Source: Streptomyces triculaminicus (GTDB taxonomy: Bacteria; Actinomycetota; Actinomycetes; Streptomycetales; Streptomycetaceae). Taken from it: DNA of 64,000 nt. Below, in pieces: positions 45,718 to 53,773 of the stretch. The stretch covers positions 83,554 through 147,553 of the forward strand of contig NZ_JAFMOF010000006.1 in assembly GCF_017349075.1 (NCBI RefSeq), given 5' to 3'. Made by a program: the position numbers and the translations under genes. The notes below the pieces were generated by a model. That model searched no databases. It had not been told where the DNA came from and saw only the letters and a list, made by a program, of their open reading frames with translations. The stretch's first letter is position 1. Every line of letters begins with the position of its first letter.

Positions 45718-46278
45718 TCAGGAGTCGATCTCCCAGTGGAGGGCGCCGGCCTGGGCAAGGGGTTCCAATGCCTCGACGAAGGGCGCCTCATCCGAGCCAG
45801 GCGGGAGGTCCACGGCCAGGTAGGTGCCCTGAAGCCACTCATGTGGCAGGCCGGCGTCGACAGCCTTGCCGTGCAGAAGCTCGTGCACCTGGTCTCGGTC
45901 TGCGTGTTCCGCGACGAGTGCGACGCGAAGGGTCCGGTGGCCGGACTTGCGCACAACCCTGTTCACCAGGTGGTTGCTGTCGATGGTCACCACATCGCGG
46001 TAGCAGATTCCATAGGTGAAGAACGGCAGACAGGCCACCTCGAATGTGTCCTCGGTGAGCTGGCGGGTCCACAGCTGCTCGCGCCAGCCGTCCTGCCGGT
46101 CCGACAGATCGGCGTGGATCACGTAGTTGGTGGGGCCCCGGCCGATCGGGTCCTCGTGCGTGATGATGGTGATGGGGTGCCTCCCGGAGCTGGGTCCCGA
46201 CTCCAAGATCCTGCAACAGCTGTCGCGGCCTCGATGCAGCGGGGCGTGTTCAGACGTCGCCAGCAGATCAGTGCACAT
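45718..46278 (-). CDS. DUF4265-like passenger protein of the IS, copy 1
   Basis: A 186-residue frame. From about residue 45 it reads YVIHADLSDRQDGWREQLWT, FEVACLPFFTYGICYRDVVT and VALVAEHADRDQVHELLHG, the usual blocks of DUF4265, whose function is unknown. The first 40 residues overlap the transposase 3' end in another frame, so the true start is uncertain. GGGAGG near 46180 precedes no standard start codon. It is not part of transposition as known in IS5 elements and is best seen as a passenger. Confidence 0.7.
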   Translation of the reverse strand: MCTDLLATSEHAPLHRGRDSCCRILESGPSSGRHPITIITHEDPIGRGPTNYVIHADLSDRQDGWREQLWTRQLTEDTFEVACLPFFTYGICYRDVVTIDSNHLVNRVVRKSGHRTLRVALVAEHADRDQVHELLHGKAVDAGLPHEWLQGTYLAVDLPPGSDEAPFVEALEPLAQAGALHWEIDS

Positions 46279-47071
46279 CCGAGGGTCAGGAAAGCTTCGT
46301 GGATGTCGTCGCGGATCTCCCAGCGGATCCGCAGGCGGCGGAACCAGTGCAGGTGGGCGAACGCGCGCTCGACGACCCAGCGTTGAGTGCCCAGTCCGGA
46401 GCCGTGCTCGGTGCCCCGCCGGGCGACCAGCGGCTTCACTCCGAGCCCCCAGACCAGGCGTCGGTACTTGTCGTGGTCGTACCCGCGGTCAGCGAGAACG
46501 ACATCGGGGCGCCGCCGCGGACGGCCGCGCTTGCCCCGCACGGGCGGCACCGCTTCCAAGAGCGGGATGAGCTGGGTGACGTCGTTGCGGTTCCCGCCGG
46601 TCAGCATGACGGCGAGCGGGATGCCGGTGGCGTCGGTGATCAGATGATGCTTGCTGCCCGTCCTACCCCGGTCAACAGGGCTTCGTCCCGTCTTGGGGCC
46701 CCTTTTAACGCCCGGATGTGGGAGCCGTCGACCGCCGCCCGGGAGAAGTCCAGCAGGTTCGCCCTGCGGAGTTCGGCCAGGAGAACCTCGTGGAGCCGGT
46801 GCCAGACGCCGGCCTCGGTCCACTCAGCCAGGCGGCGCCAGCACGTCATGCCCGAGCCGAAACCGAGCTCCTGCGGCAGGTGTTCCCATGCGATCCCGGT
46901 ATGCAGCACGAACAGAATGCCCTGGAACACCAGCCGGTCCGGATGCCGCTTGCGCCCGGGATAGCGAGAGCGGCGCTCAACCTTCGGCAACAGCGGTTCG
47001 ATCACCGCCCACAGCTCGTCCTCAACATGCCACGGCTTCGACCGAGCCACCCCACACCCCCGGATCGTCAC
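46119..47071 (-). CDS. IS5-family DDE transposase made by frameshifting, copy 1
   Basis: The first frame (47071-46640) encodes the DNA-binding head: WHVEDELWAVIEPLLPKVER, RRLAEWTEAGVWHRLHEVLL, LDFSRAAVDGSHIRAL. The second (to 46119) carries SKHHLITDATGIPLAVMLTG, VVLADRGYDHDKYRRLVWG, and RWVVERAFAHLHWFRRLRIR, so the Asp, Asp and Glu of the DDE triad are spread over both. The frames meet at TTAAAAGG (46701-46708), a classic slippery site, so programmed frameshifting is likely. The natural end is near the RRLN block; the remainder of the frame overlaps the passenger gene. Confidence 0.85.
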
Positions 47072-47135
47072 TCCCGGAGCGATCCAACCACCTCGAAGAT
47101 CATTCCGTTAGGAGTTCTAAGAGCTCGTAACACGA

Positions 47136-47697
47136 TCATGGCCGGGTCTTCTTGAGTCCCCTCCAGCAGATGAGGCCGCAGGCCAGGGAAACGAGGGCGT
47201 CGTGCAGGTCAAGGCGCCTTTCCCAGCGGATGGCCAGGCGCTTGAAGTGGTGCAGGAGCGAGAAGGTCTGCTCGACGACGTAGCGCGGCTTGCCCAGGTC
47301 CTTGATGTTCGGGGCGCCCTTGCGGGAGATCACCGGCAGGACGCGGCGTCTGCGCAGTTCGCGGCTGTTGAGGTTGCTGTCGTATCCCTTGTCGCCGAGC
47401 AGGGCGTCAGGCCGGCGGCGTGACCTGCCTGGCTTTCCGGTGACGGGCGGGATGCCGTCGACCAGGGCCAGGGTCTGCGTGGCGTCGTTGACGTTGGCCG
47501 CGGTAGTGATGACCTTGAACGGGTCCCCTTCCCGTCGCAGATCAGGTGGTGTTTACTGCCCGTCTTCCCGCGGCCGACCGGCGACGGGCCGGTGGCCTCG
47601 GGCACCTCGCCCGGCCTCCGTTGCCGGGCGAGGTGCGCCTGTCGATACGACCGACATGAGCCGCCGTCACTGCGGGCCGGTGCCCCTAGTATTCGGC
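47136..47697 (-). mobile_element. Truncated, frameshifted IS5-family transposase remnant
   Basis: The head of the gene is missing. The rest reads GRGKTGSKHHLICDGKGT in one frame, then VNDATQTLALVDGIPPVTGK, LLGDKGYDSNLNSRELRRRR in another, and YVVEQTFSLLHHFKRLAIRW to LICWRGLKKTRP at 47136. One missing C near 47525 explains the break. It is a different element from the neighbouring IS, which inserted 19 bp from its end. Confidence 0.75.
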
Positions 47698-48459
47698 TCA
47701 GCTCAGCCGGGTCATGGCGTACGCCTCGATGGCGTCGCGCTGATAGGCGGCCAGGCCCGGCGCGATCGCCTCGTAGGCCGCGTGCCACGGCTCGTTGTCC
47801 ACGCAAGAGCGTCCGAGCACCCGGAACTCCTCGGCGGAGACGGCACGCAGCTCGGTCAGTGCCCGGTACTGGGCATCGACCTCGGCCTGCACTTGGTCTG
47901 CGTCGGCGGGCAGACCAGCGGCCATGAGCTCGGCCAGACGAATCATCTGCGCGGTCCGCTGGCGGTGCGCCGCATCGACCTCGGCCTCGCTCATCGTCGA
48001 GAGGCGCCGCCGGTTGTCCTCGGCCAGCTCGGGGAAATCGCGCATACTCTCCTCGTACACGGCGGGCCGGACGCCCTCGAACAGGTTCTCCGGTCGGTTG
48101 ATGCTGGTCATGGGGTTACCGTCCTTCCTGGACTGCTCCAGTTCGGTGATCGTGCGGGAGACGGTCCGGACCAGGGCGTCGAGGCGGTCCCGCTCGGCGA
48201 GCAGCCGGCCGCGGTGCCCGTGCAGGGCCTCCAGCTCGTCGACCTGCTCGGCCAGGATCCGGCCGATCTCGGGCAGCCCCACGCCCAGTTCCCGCAGCAC
48301 CAGGATCTGCTGCAGTCGCAGGAGCTGCCGCTCCTCGTAGTAGCGGTGCCCGTTGGCGCCGATCCACGCCGGTGGCAGCACGCCGATCTCGTCGTAGTGC
48401 CGCAGCGTCCGGGCCGTCACGCCCGACATCCGGGCGACCTCCGCGGTCGGCCACGCCAT
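47698..48459 (-). CDS. MerR-family regulator with TipAS drug-binding domain
   Basis: A 253-residue TipAL-like activator. The MerR helix-turn-helix is VARMSGVTARTLRHYDEIGV and LPPAWIGANGHRYYEERQLL. A dimerisation coiled coil lies around 80-115. The TipAS antibiotic-recognition domain carries NLFEGVRPAVYEESMRDFPE and SAEEFRVLGRSCVDNEPWHA. TipA proteins sense thiopeptides and related drugs and activate resistance genes. The ATG at 48459 follows GGGAG and is chosen over an upstream extension. Its target gene is not clear. Confidence 0.9.
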   Translation of the reverse strand: MAWPTAEVARMSGVTARTLRHYDEIGVLPPAWIGANGHRYYEERQLLRLQQILVLRELGVGLPEIGRILAEQVDELEALHGHRGRLLAERDRLDALVRTVSRTITELEQSRKDGNPMTSINRPENLFEGVRPAVYEESMRDFPELAEDNRRRLSTMSEAEVDAAHRQRTAQMIRLAELMAAGLPADADQVQAEVDAQYRALTELRAVSAEEFRVLGRSCVDNEPWHAAYEAIAPGLAAYQRDAIEAYAMTRLS

Positions 48460-48683
48460 CGCCGTCTCCCTCACGAATCGTTCCACCGGGCCGGTCTCTC
48501 CGGCCCTGTTCAGAACGGTAGAAGCTGCCGCAGCGGCAGTTTCAACCCCGGCATCCGGGCTTCTCCGACTCACGCCTACGGGCCACCCCCAGCGGTATTC
48601 ACCGAGAACCGAGCCAGGATCATCTGCTGAAACCGTCGCGCAGACGGACCCCGTTGACGTGCACCGTCATCGTGGTGCCGGTG

Positions 48684-49223
48684 TCACCGGCTCTGCAGTC
48701 GTGCCGCCAATTTCGAGGGCAGGGTATCCCGGTTGGCCTGGCTGAGATGTATCACCTCCACGTCATCGCGCTCCTTGAGGGCGTCGGTGAACGGGTCCCG
48801 GTGCACGTGAACTGTGGCCACGAGGTCGACGGGAGCCTCGAGCAGGGAGCGGACCGTGTCCTGGAAGCCGGGACAGGAGAGCTCCATCCGGCCGAGTTCA
48901 TCGATGAGGACGACAGGGTCAGGCAGGCCGCCGCCCGCGTCCCACCGGGACGACACCGCGCGCAGGGCGGGAAGGGCCAGCTCTTCCATGACGCCCAGGT
49001 CGACGCCGTAGCGTCCCACTCGAGGTGGCCCCGGGAAGTCGACATGGGCGAGCACCCCGTGTCGGCCGTCCAACGTGTCCAGCACGAAGCCGACCCGGGT
49101 GCCGCCTTCCCGCATCTCCCGGGTGGTGAAACCGGTGACCGTGCGATCGCTCAGCCCGTCGGCCAGCGCGCGGACCGCGGTCGTCTTGCCCACGCCGGGA
49201 CGTCCCTCGATCAGAATCCTCAT
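48684..49223 (-). CDS. THEP1-like nucleoside-triphosphatase
   Basis: A 179-residue P-loop NTPase. MRILIEGRPGVGKTTAVRAL gives the Walker A. The THEP1 hallmarks FTTREMREGGTRVGFVLDTL and VVLIDELGRMELSCPGFQD (Walker B with the ELG-ME motif) follow. LVATVHVHRDPFTDAL is the usual next block. These enzymes hydrolyse nucleoside triphosphates slowly and their biological role is unsettled. It is complete in length and stands alone. The start at 49223 is the family start. Confidence 0.85.
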   Translation of the reverse strand: MRILIEGRPGVGKTTAVRALADGLSDRTVTGFTTREMREGGTRVGFVLDTLDGRHGVLAHVDFPGPPRVGRYGVDLGVMEELALPALRAVSSRWDAGGGLPDPVVLIDELGRMELSCPGFQDTVRSLLEAPVDLVATVHVHRDPFTDALKERDDVEVIHLSQANRDTLPSKLAARLQSR

Positions 49224-49582
49224 GGATCGTCCCTACCCGGCTTGACGGGCGCGGTGACGCACCGTCGTCGGCACTCGGCCGGACGAGTGGTTCCGGCGCG
49301 CGGATGGCCCGCGGCTGCAGCCTGGACGCCGTGGCGAGGAGGGTGCCCGATACGCACGAAGGGCATTCGTGCCGGGGGTACGTACATCGTCGACGTGCCG
49401 CTCGCCGGCACCCCCACCGCGGACCGGCCGCTGCTCGGGATGTGTCACTCCGCCCGCTGAGCACCGTCGGAAGCAGTGCGATCGAAAAAGCGTTTGCGGA
49501 CGGGGCTGCGCTTGGACAGACGTTACGGCGGAACCCCCACCACTCCCACAACGGTGCTCCCGTCCACTCGTCCGCCGATCAG
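49224..49582. other. Intergenic stretch with a plus-strand gene tail
   Basis: Near 49345-49460 a plus-strand frame reads IRTKGIRAGGTYIVDVPLAG, TPTADRPLLGMCHSAR before a stop. Coding quality is good but no start exists, so it is likely a remnant. Nothing else is seen. Confidence 0.35.
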
Positions 49583-50002
49583 TTAAGCGTTTCGCGGGCC
49601 CTGTTGGCGCCCGGCCGGAGGTTTTGTGCGGTCGTCCGTGCCGGGTGAGCGGTCGAGGAGAAGCCGGCCGGCCCGGGCGCGGACCTCGGCTTGGGTGCGG
49701 CCGGGGTGGTCGGCGGCGAGGAAGTGGCTGCCGATGGCCATGCAGAAGGCGAGCAGGCTGCGGGCCTCGACCTCTTCCGGGTCGGGGCAGAACGTGCTGA
49801 TCGCGTCACGCAGCAGCTGCATGCGCCGGTTGTCCACGCGGCGCAGTCGGTCGGCGACCGCCTGGTCGCGGCGTGCCCAGTCGCGGACGGCGAGGTCGAT
49901 GGGCAGCAGTCGGTCGCCGGAGAAGGTGAGTTGCCCGGCGAGCCGCACCCTTTCCAGGGGAGTGTCGCTCTCCTGCTCGACAGCTCGGGATCCAGCATGC
50001 AC
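49583..50002 (-). pseudogene. TetR-family regulator lacking its DNA-binding domain
   Basis: The 139-residue frame reads LERVRLAGQLTFSGDRLLPI, DLAVRDWARRDQAVADRLRR, VDNRRMQLLRDAISTFC and SLLAFCMAIGSHFLAADHPG. This is the ligand-binding half of a TetR repressor. The helix-turn-helix and first 60-70 residues are gone; upstream sequence belongs to the next gene. It is probably inactive as a repressor. Confidence 0.65.
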
Positions 50003-50048
50003 CGGATCGTAGAATGCCGCCCGGCCACAGCGAGCAAGAACCGGATGG

Positions 50049-50558
50049 TCAGCTCCCTGCTTCTGCTGCCGACCGCTTGCTCAGGAACTGCTTCGCCGCC
50101 TCGACTGCTTCCCTGTTGAGTTCTTCGAAGGAGACTCCCCAGCTCGCTTCCCAGCCGTCCAGGTTGTGCGCGCAGTGGGCAAGTGGTTCCAGCTCTTCGG
50201 GGTAGCCGAGGTCGTAGGCGATGTCTGCCCAGATGAGGTGCGTGCCGGTGGCAGGGTCCAGGGATCCGTCGGCGATCTGACCGGCGACCCAGCAAGCCAG
50301 CGCCCACTGTGCGGCCCGGCGGTCAGCGGGCGGGTGAAAGAGCAGCCCCAACTCTTCCAGCACCTGGTCGAAGAGGGGCGGCGCTTCGGGCTCCTCGCTC
50401 CGGAGGAGCCCGGCAAGCATGGCGAGGGTTGGGCTCTCAACTCCGGCCATCAGCGCGTCCAGTCCCGCCTGGATGAGCCGGTCAGACCCGACATCCCTAC
50501 CGAATGCCCTCTCGCGCGCGATATGGCTGAGCTGCTTGAGGGCGTCATCGCGGGTCAT
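50049..50558 (-). CDS. Hypothetical acidic helical protein
   Basis: A 169-residue cytosolic protein of unknown function. Main blocks are LIQAGLDALMAGVESPTLAM, LFDQVLEELGLLFHPPADRR, AQWALACWVAGQIADGSLDP and IWADIAYDLGYPEELEPLAH. It looks like a small all-alpha domain. The ATG at 50558 begins the conserved-looking part; the upstream open frame crosses another small gene. A shorter relative appears at 15550-15849 beside a DUF6461 gene. Confidence 0.65.
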   Translation of the reverse strand: MTRDDALKQLSHIARERAFGRDVGSDRLIQAGLDALMAGVESPTLAMLAGLLRSEEPEAPPLFDQVLEELGLLFHPPADRRAAQWALACWVAGQIADGSLDPATGTHLIWADIAYDLGYPEELEPLAHCAHNLDGWEASWGVSFEELNREAVEAAKQFLSKRSAAEAGS

Positions 50559-50634
50559 CAGAGTCTTTCTTTTTTCGGTCGGCGTCGGGGAGAGGAAGGC
50601 TCGCACACGCGCCGACGCTGCCGCATCGTGCCGC

Positions 50635-50787
50635 TCAGGCGAAAGCAAAGGCGAGGACGAGCAGCACAACGAGAAGGGCGAACGTCTCCCACCGGGTCGC
50701 ACGCCTGAGCGTGCGCAGCGACGCGGGCCTCCCGGACCGCGAGGCCGGTGATTGGCTGGGGGCGTCATCGGACGTGTCGTCGCTCAC
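50635..50787 (-). CDS. Small single-helix membrane protein
   Basis: A 50-residue frame from a GTG at 50787. The N-terminal half is polar and Ser-rich (DDTSDDAPSQSPASRSGRPA), followed by a basic stretch (RTLRRATRW) and a C-terminal membrane helix (ETFALLVVLLVLAFAFA). GGGGGC lies just upstream of the GTG. This basic-then-helix layout suits a tail-anchored small protein. It precedes the hypothetical gene at 50558 on the same strand. Confidence 0.5.
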   Translation of the reverse strand: MSDDTSDDAPSQSPASRSGRPASLRTLRRATRWETFALLVVLLVLAFAFA

Positions 50788-50854
50788 GCCCCCATGCTAA
50801 GGCGTGCCCGACGGGGTGACCCCAGTAGGGCGGCGGGGATCGGCCTTGGCGCGC

Positions 50855-51619
50855 TCAGCCGGAGGTGCTGGTGGCAGTCGCAGAAGTGCTCATGGCCTCG
50901 AAGTGGAAGGCGTTGATGTAGCAGTCGCGTGGCTGCTGTATGGCGAAGCTGATGCAGTCGATCACCGACTGCGCGGCCAGGGGGTCATGCGCACCACGCG
51001 GGGTGGCGCTCCATTCAGTGGACAGAGGGTCGCGGCTGCTGTCGAAGTCCGGCGGGAACAGGGAGATCACGCGCACACCCTGGGGTCGCAGGCGATGGGA
51101 AAGGGCTTCGGTAAAGCCGCGTTGGGCGTGCTTGGCTGCGTAGTACGCCTCGTGGGCCCTGGGGTGGTGAGCGCCGGGCACGCCGCAGATGGAAACCATG
51201 GTGACCACGTCGGGGCGGTCGGAGGCGAGCAGCAGGGGCAGCAGGTTCTTGGTGACCAGGATGGTCCCGGTGCCGCCAGAGGCGAGGGTGTCGGCCACGT
51301 CCTCGTCGGAGGCCGACAGCAGATCCGGGCCCTCCAGCCAGCGGGCGCCGTTGATGACCAGGACGTCGACGCGGTCGGTACATTGGGCGACCGCCTTGGC
51401 GAAGGCGCGGATCGCGGCGGGGTCGGTCAGGTCGCAGGCGAAGGCATGGACCTTCTCGTGGCCGCGGTCGAGGATTTCGGCGCGGGTGCGTTCGGCTGCT
51501 TCCAGGGTCCGGGCGGCAAGGAAGACTTCGGCGCCGAGGCCGGCGAAGTGGTGGGCGAGGGCGCGGCCGAAGTCGCGGCCGGCGCCGGTGATGACCATGC
51601 GGCGGTCGATGAGGCTCAT
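50855..51619 (-). CDS. Short-chain dehydrogenase/reductase
   Basis: A 254-residue SDR. MSLIDRRMVITGAGRDFGRA holds the cofactor loop; VDVLVINGARWLEG takes the place of NNAG. VVTMVSICGVPGAHHPRAHE and YYAAKHAQRGFTEALSHRLR supply the catalytic Ser, Tyr and Lys. The C-terminus is short and ends in a Ser/Thr/Ala repeat (STSATATSTSG). The ATG at 51619 is the family start. A decayed NmrA gene start lies upstream on the same strand, so the promoter may be inherited from it. Confidence 0.85.
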   Translation of the reverse strand: MSLIDRRMVITGAGRDFGRALAHHFAGLGAEVFLAARTLEAAERTRAEILDRGHEKVHAFACDLTDPAAIRAFAKAVAQCTDRVDVLVINGARWLEGPDLLSASDEDVADTLASGGTGTILVTKNLLPLLLASDRPDVVTMVSICGVPGAHHPRAHEAYYAAKHAQRGFTEALSHRLRPQGVRVISLFPPDFDSSRDPLSTEWSATPRGAHDPLAAQSVIDCISFAIQQPRDCYINAFHFEAMSTSATATSTSG

Positions 51620-51649
51620 GACGTGCTTTCGATCCGTGCGAGTGGGGGA

Positions 51650-51712
51650 CGGGGGCGTGCGACCCTGCTGTCCCGTCCCTCCGGTAGCCAGTACGGCGCG
51701 GCCATCCGACAT
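51650..51712 (-). pseudogene. Start of an NmrA-like gene, otherwise deleted
   Basis: AGGAG followed by ATG at 51712 opens MSDGRAVLATGGTGQQGRTP, which matches the N-terminus and glycine motif of NmrA-type NAD(P)-binding proteins. The similarity stops after about 20 residues, where the SDR leader begins. Confidence 0.45.
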
Positions 51713-51783
51713 GAAAATCTCCTCATGAACGCAGGTTTCCGGGCTGCCGTGAGGACCGCCTTCGGTGCACAACAGCCTGGCTT

Positions 51784-51799
51784 CTAAACCTAGGTTGAG
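51784..51799. promoter_or_regulatory. MerR-type palindrome upstream of the SDR gene
   Basis: CTAAACCTAGGTTGAG is an inverted repeat (AACCTAGGTT exact, outer CT/AG pairs) located about 70 bp before the NmrA start. Its form recalls SoxR/MerR-type sites. Together with 51800-52089, which shows no gene, it fills the gap before the protease gene. Confidence 0.4.
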
Positions 51800-52089
51800 G
51801 TCCAGCGCACATGACTCACATCACATCCCGGCGCGACCCCGCCTCCGCTCACGCCGCACCGACGGCTCCTTGCGCAGGGCCGTGAGTTCCACGCGCTCCG
51901 CCGTAGTGAGCCGAGTCGTCGCCCTCACAGAGAGCCGCGAACAGACGGCCGCCCCCCTCGGCACGCTGCCACTCCCTCAGCACACTGCCGCCCCCACCTC
52001 CGCTGAACGCCACGCCGCCACGCCGCCCATGAGAAGGTTTCGGCCACCCGGGCCTCGAAGTCCGGATCACTCCCCCACGGAGACACATC

Positions 52090-53316
52090 ATGAGTTTTTC
52101 ACTCGGGACGTGGCGTCCGCGCGTCGCGGTGCCCGTACTCGCCCTGTCCGTCCTGCTCGCCTTGCTTGCCCTGGTCATCGTCCCCGCCGAACCCGCTCAT
52201 GGGTCCAACGGAAGCACCTCGACATGTGCGCTCCAAGGGACGACCGGCTACACCGACGAGGGCCGGCAAACCGACTACACCCGCTTCCAGAACCCGGTGG
52301 GCACCAAGCGCGTGGGCGTGATCTACGTGGACTTCCCCGACGCCACCGGGACGTCCCTGCCTCTCACGCCCTACTACAACCAGATATCCGGCGCCGCCGA
52401 CTGGATGTGGCGGGCATCCAACGGCAAGACCTGGCTGGACCTGAGGGCCCCGTACGGCAACTGGGTGCGCATGCCGAAGAACTCCACCGACTACAACTGG
52501 GCACGCGGGTTCTCCTGGGACACACACCGGAAATATGTGAAGGACGCGCTCACCGGTGCCGCCGCCGGAGGTGTCGACATCGCTGACTACGACATGTTCT
52601 ACATCGTGCCGACCAGCACCGCGGCAGCGATCTCTCACACCCCCACCTGGGTCCAGGACCCCGCCAACCCGACCTGGGTCTGGAACAAGGCGACGAACGC
52701 CTGGGTGGCGATCAAGTGGGCGGTGACTTTCGGGCAGGACATGTGGCACTGGGGCTACAAAGTCGCCGATCACGAGACCGGCCACACCTTCGGCCTGCCG
52801 GACCTCTACGCCTTCAAGGGCGATCAGCACCAGTACGTCGGCGGCTGGGACGTCATGGGCAACGTGAGCGGCCGGGCCCCTCAGTTCCTCGGCTGGCACG
52901 CGTGGAAGTTCGGATGGATCACCGACAGCCAGGTCTCCTGTCTGTCCACGGCGCACACGTACTCCACCACCCTGAACGGAGTGGAGTACGGAGGCGGCGG
53001 CTACAAGCTGGCGGTGATCAAGACCAGCGCCACCACGGCCTACGTCGCCGAGTCCCGCAAGGCCGCCGACAACGACTCCAACGCCTGCGCCACCGGCGTA
53101 CTGATCTACAAGGTCGACACGTCCGCCACCACCGGCAACGGACCGATCCGCGTGGTGAGCAACCCCGACGCCGCCGCACCCACCGGGAACTGCACCACAC
53201 TGGACATGCAGACCTGGAAACCCGGCCAGACGTTCCAGGACGACACCGCCCGCATCCGGATCCACGTGAACAGCTCCGACGCGTACAACGACACCGTCTG
53301 GACGTACAAGTGGTGA
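52090..53316 (+). CDS. Secreted M6-family zinc metalloprotease
   Basis: A 408-residue exported protease. The signal peptide has a hydrophobic core (VPVLALSVLLALLALVIV) with probable cleavage near residue 38. The mature part has VGVIYVDFPDATG, WLDLRAPYGNWVRMPKNSTD, and the zinc site HETGHTFGLPDLY at 228-240, with the two His, the catalytic Glu and a downstream Asp ligand as in immune-inhibitor-A-type (M6) proteases. GGWDVMGNVSG is the following Met-turn-like segment. A strong hairpin follows. Extracellular protein degradation is likely. Confidence 0.9.
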   Translation: MSFSLGTWRPRVAVPVLALSVLLALLALVIVPAEPAHGSNGSTSTCALQGTTGYTDEGRQTDYTRFQNPVGTKRVGVIYVDFPDATGTSLPLTPYYNQISGAADWMWRASNGKTWLDLRAPYGNWVRMPKNSTDYNWARGFSWDTHRKYVKDALTGAAAGGVDIADYDMFYIVPTSTAAAISHTPTWVQDPANPTWVWNKATNAWVAIKWAVTFGQDMWHWGYKVADHETGHTFGLPDLYAFKGDQHQYVGGWDVMGNVSGRAPQFLGWHAWKFGWITDSQVSCLSTAHTYSTTLNGVEYGGGGYKLAVIKTSATTAYVAESRKAADNDSNACATGVLIYKVDTSATTGNGPIRVVSNPDAAAPTGNCTTLDMQTWKPGQTFQDDTARIRIHVNSSDAYNDTVWTYKW

Positions 53317-53345
53317 CCGCGTAGCCCGGGACGCTTCTGGTCCAC

Positions 53346-53386
53346 GGGCGGTGTGGCCGGCGCGGCATGTGCCGGCCACACCGCCC
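53346..53386. terminator. 16-bp perfect hairpin after the protease gene
   Basis: GGGCGGTGTGGCCGGC (53346-53361) and its exact complement (53371-53386) enclose a 9-nt loop, starting 30 nt after the stop codon. It is a convincing rho-independent-like terminator without a T-run. The remaining 53387-53773 shows no gene. Confidence 0.8.
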
Positions 53387-53773
53387 CTGGACGTCTCCAG
53401 CCGCACGGACGGGGAACCGCGCGTCGTGCCGTTCATCATCCCGGCGGACGTGGACCGGCACGAGAGGAGCCCAAGGGGTACAGGGCCCTCGTCGCACTGA
53501 CGTTTCCTCAGGTCAGGAACTCAGCTGAGTCAGATCAGCAAAAGGTCGGCAAGGGACCGTGACGGCGGCCAGATGGAGTTGCAGCGCCGGCAGATACGAC
53601 CTGCGCCGGAGCCACCCCTCGTGCAGCCGTGCGATGCCACGGCGTGGTGTGCGTCGTCGCCGCCGCACGGGGCGGTAGAGATGGCGCATGGCCCGCTTCC
53701 CGGGCCGCTCCTCACGTGAGCGGCGACAGCGCCGCCAGGCTCGTGGGAGCCGTCGGCGCGGCGCACGGGACCG

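Larger units (their letters stand above)
45691..47117. mobile_element. IS5-family insertion sequence with DUF4265 passenger, copy 1
   Basis: A 1427-bp element bounded by perfect 22-bp inverted repeats (GAACTCCTAACGGAATGATC plus TT) and flanked by TAA on both sides, a 3-bp target duplication. It holds a two-frame DDE transposase and, between the transposase end and the left repeat, a DUF4265 gene on the same strand. The copy at 56399-57825 has the same length and I found no base difference in the stretches compared. Confidence 0.9.
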
